Source: DASUFE01 sp036274675
GTDB taxonomy: Bacteria > Pseudomonadota > Gammaproteobacteria > HTCC5015
Length of the DNA: 43,420 bases
Direction of reading: 5' to 3'
Assembly (NCBI GenBank): GCA_036274675.1
Contig: DASUFE010000121.1
Span: 1-43,420 of the forward strand
This document shows positions 42,187-43,420 of the stretch, one piece after another; the first letter of the stretch is position 1, and the number at the start of each line of letters is the position of its first letter. Made by a program: the position numbers and the translations under genes. The notes under the pieces were generated by a model. The model had not been told where the DNA came from. It did no database searches and was given only the letters and a program-made list of their open reading frames with translations.

Positions 42187-42311
42187 CCTTTCAAACCTTC
42201 CTGTTCTTCCCCGCCCGTCGATTTTATCCTCATGCCCCTGACCAGATCCGCGGAATCGGTATTAACGCGTCTGGCAAGGAAATTTCTTATTGAACATGAG
42301 GAGGGGTATCA

Positions 42312-43420
42312 ATGAAGACTTTCATCAAACTGGGAATGCTGCTGTGCGGCCTCGTGCTGGCCGGCCAGGCATGCGCCGCCACTATTGTCGTCCGCGCCCG
42401 CGGCACCAGCGGTCAGGAATCGGTCAGCCTGCAGGTCGGCGGCAGCACGGTCCAGGTCTGGACACTGACCACGACCATGCAGGATCGCACGGTTTCGACC
42501 GCTCTTACGGGCGAGATCAGGCTCAACTTCACCAATGACGGCACCAATCGTGACGTACAGGTGGATTACATACAGGTGGACGGCGCAACCCGCCAGGCCG
42601 AGAACCAGAGCGTGAACACCGGGTTATACGCGAACGGCGCCTGCGGCGGGGGCTCCAACAGCGAGTGGATGCACTGCAACGGCTATATCAGTTTCGGCAA
42701 CGCCCCAGGCAGTTCGAGCAGTTCCTCCTCGTCCTCAAGCAGCAGCTCCAGTTCTACCTCATCGAGCAGCGGCAGCAATACGATTGTGGTGCGCGCGCGC
42801 GGCACCAGCGGTCAGGAGACGATCAATCTGCAGGTTGGCAGCACCGTGGTCCAGACCTGGACCCTGACCACGAGCCTGCAGGATTACACTGCCTCGACCA
42901 GCCTTAGCGGCGAAGTTCGCGTCAACTTCACCAACGACGGCACCAACCGCGACGTTACAGTGGACTATATAGTTGTGAACGGCCAGACCCGCCAGGCCGA
43001 GAACCAGAGCGTGAACACGGCCTTCTATGCCAACGGCGCTTGCGGCGGCGGCTCCAACAGCGAACTGATGCATTGCAACGGCTACATCAGTTTCGGCACT
43101 GTTTCTGGAAGCAGCAGCTCTTCATCGACCAGTTCGTCCTCTTCGAGCACCAGCTCAAGTTCGAGCAGCTCCAGCGGCGGGACTTTCTGCGATCTGCCGA
43201 GCAATCTGAGCTGGACTTCGGGTTCGCCGATTATCTCGCCGAAGAACGGCAACGCGTCGGTGAAGGATCCGACGATCGTGAACTACGGCGGCAAGTATCA
43301 TGTGTTCGCGACGGTTTACAACAACGGCTGGAAATCCATTTACCTCAACTTCACCGATTTCAGTCAGGCCTCGGCCGCGTCTCATACCAATTTCCAGCCG
43401 GGCGGCAGCTACACGGTGGC
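42312..43420 (+). CDS. GH62 alpha-L-arabinofuranosidase with two CBM60-like modules (3' end outside window)
   Basis: The frame stays open to the window edge, giving 369 residues. A signal peptide (about 1-23, ending ACAA) is followed by two near-identical CBM60/CBM36-like xylan-binding modules (24-130 and 156-263; each has VVRARGTSGQE, FTNDGTNRDV.VDYI and NGACGGGSNSE). Polyserine linkers lie at 134-154 and 266-288. Then begins a domain with LPSNLSWTSGSPI and KNGNASVKDPTIVNYGGKYHV, which matches the start of GH62, with Asp319 as the expected catalytic base. GH62 enzymes remove arabinose side chains from arabinoxylan. GAGGAGGGG precedes the ATG. The remainder of the catalytic domain is not visible, so family assignment rests on its first ~80 residues. 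Confidence 0.82.
   Translation, partial: MKTFIKLGMLLCGLVLAGQACAATIVVRARGTSGQESVSLQVGGSTVQVWTLTTTMQDRTVSTALTGEIRLNFTNDGTNRDVQVDYIQVDGATRQAENQSVNTGLYANGACGGGSNSEWMHCNGYISFGNAPGSSSSSSSSSSSSSSSTSSSSGSNTIVVRARGTSGQETINLQVGSTVVQTWTLTTSLQDYTASTSLSGEVRVNFTNDGTNRDVTVDYIVVNGQTRQAENQSVNTAFYANGACGGGSNSELMHCNGYISFGTVSGSSSSSSTSSSSSSTSSSSSSSSGGTFCDLPSNLSWTSGSPIISPKNGNASVKDPTIVNYGGKYHVFATVYNNGWKSIYLNFTDFSQASAASHTNFQPGGSYTV

Overview
The window is about 43 kb of GC-rich DNA from a plant-cell-wall-degrading gammaproteobacterium. Long polyserine linkers in secreted enzymes (6781-9708, 42312-43420), the family mix (GH10, GH43, GH67, GH3, GH62, GH127, CE1, CE20, CBM2, CBM60-like) and the type of repeats point to a Cellvibrionaceae-like bacterium. 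The genus is an inference and cannot be fixed here. Almost every gene belongs to a single glucuronoarabinoxylan-utilisation locus.

Layout. 1-1500 has no gene. It holds recombinase-arm-like repeats and an array of tRNA-Ser 3'-tail repeats, each with structured spacer DNA. 1540-3555 is a secreted S9 peptidase. 3596-6475 (minus) is a two-gene lipoprotein operon, GH10 then GH43. 6781-9708 is a single protein with feruloyl-esterase, CBM2, CBM35-like and GH10 modules. 9928-14274 is an IlvD/Edd sugar-acid dehydratase, an FAH-family 2-keto-3-deoxypentonate dehydratase and a 2-oxoglutarate-semialdehyde dehydrogenase, the lower half of the Weimberg pathway. A MITE-like element lies at 14325-14532. 14599-18027 (minus) is uxaC followed by a CE20-type acetylesterase. 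18314-23239 is mannonate dehydratase (ManD), fructuronate reductase (UxuB) and alpha-glucuronidase (GH67). After a YbhB-type protein (minus) come a PA14-containing GH3 beta-xylosidase and an unrecognised HEAT-repeat lipoprotein. 27946-35926 (minus) is a seven-gene operon: pentonate dehydratase, pentose 1-dehydrogenase, a YtfQ-YtfR-YtfT-YjfF-type ABC transporter and an SMP-30 lactonase. Divergent from it, 36051-42127 encodes a GntR/FCD regulator, a GH127 beta-L-arabinofuranosidase, a second FAH-family enzyme and two tandem membrane-anchored AraC-type regulators. A GH62 arabinofuranosidase with two CBM60-like modules runs off the right edge.

How the genes work together. Esterases (CE1, CE20) and xylanases (two GH10) open the polymer. 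GH67 removes methyl-glucuronic acid, GH43/GH62/GH127 remove arabinose, and GH3 releases xylose. Glucuronate goes through UxaC, UxuB and ManD to 2-keto-3-deoxygluconate. Pentoses enter through the ABC transporter, are oxidised by the SDR, opened by the lactonase, dehydrated twice and oxidised to 2-oxoglutarate without phosphorylation. No xylose isomerase, xylulokinase, TonB receptor, kdgK or eda gene is present here.

The least familiar features are the pair of transmembrane AraC regulators with a conserved periplasmic carbohydrate-binding-like domain, and the tRNA-tail repeat array whose hairpin arms change while their loops are kept.
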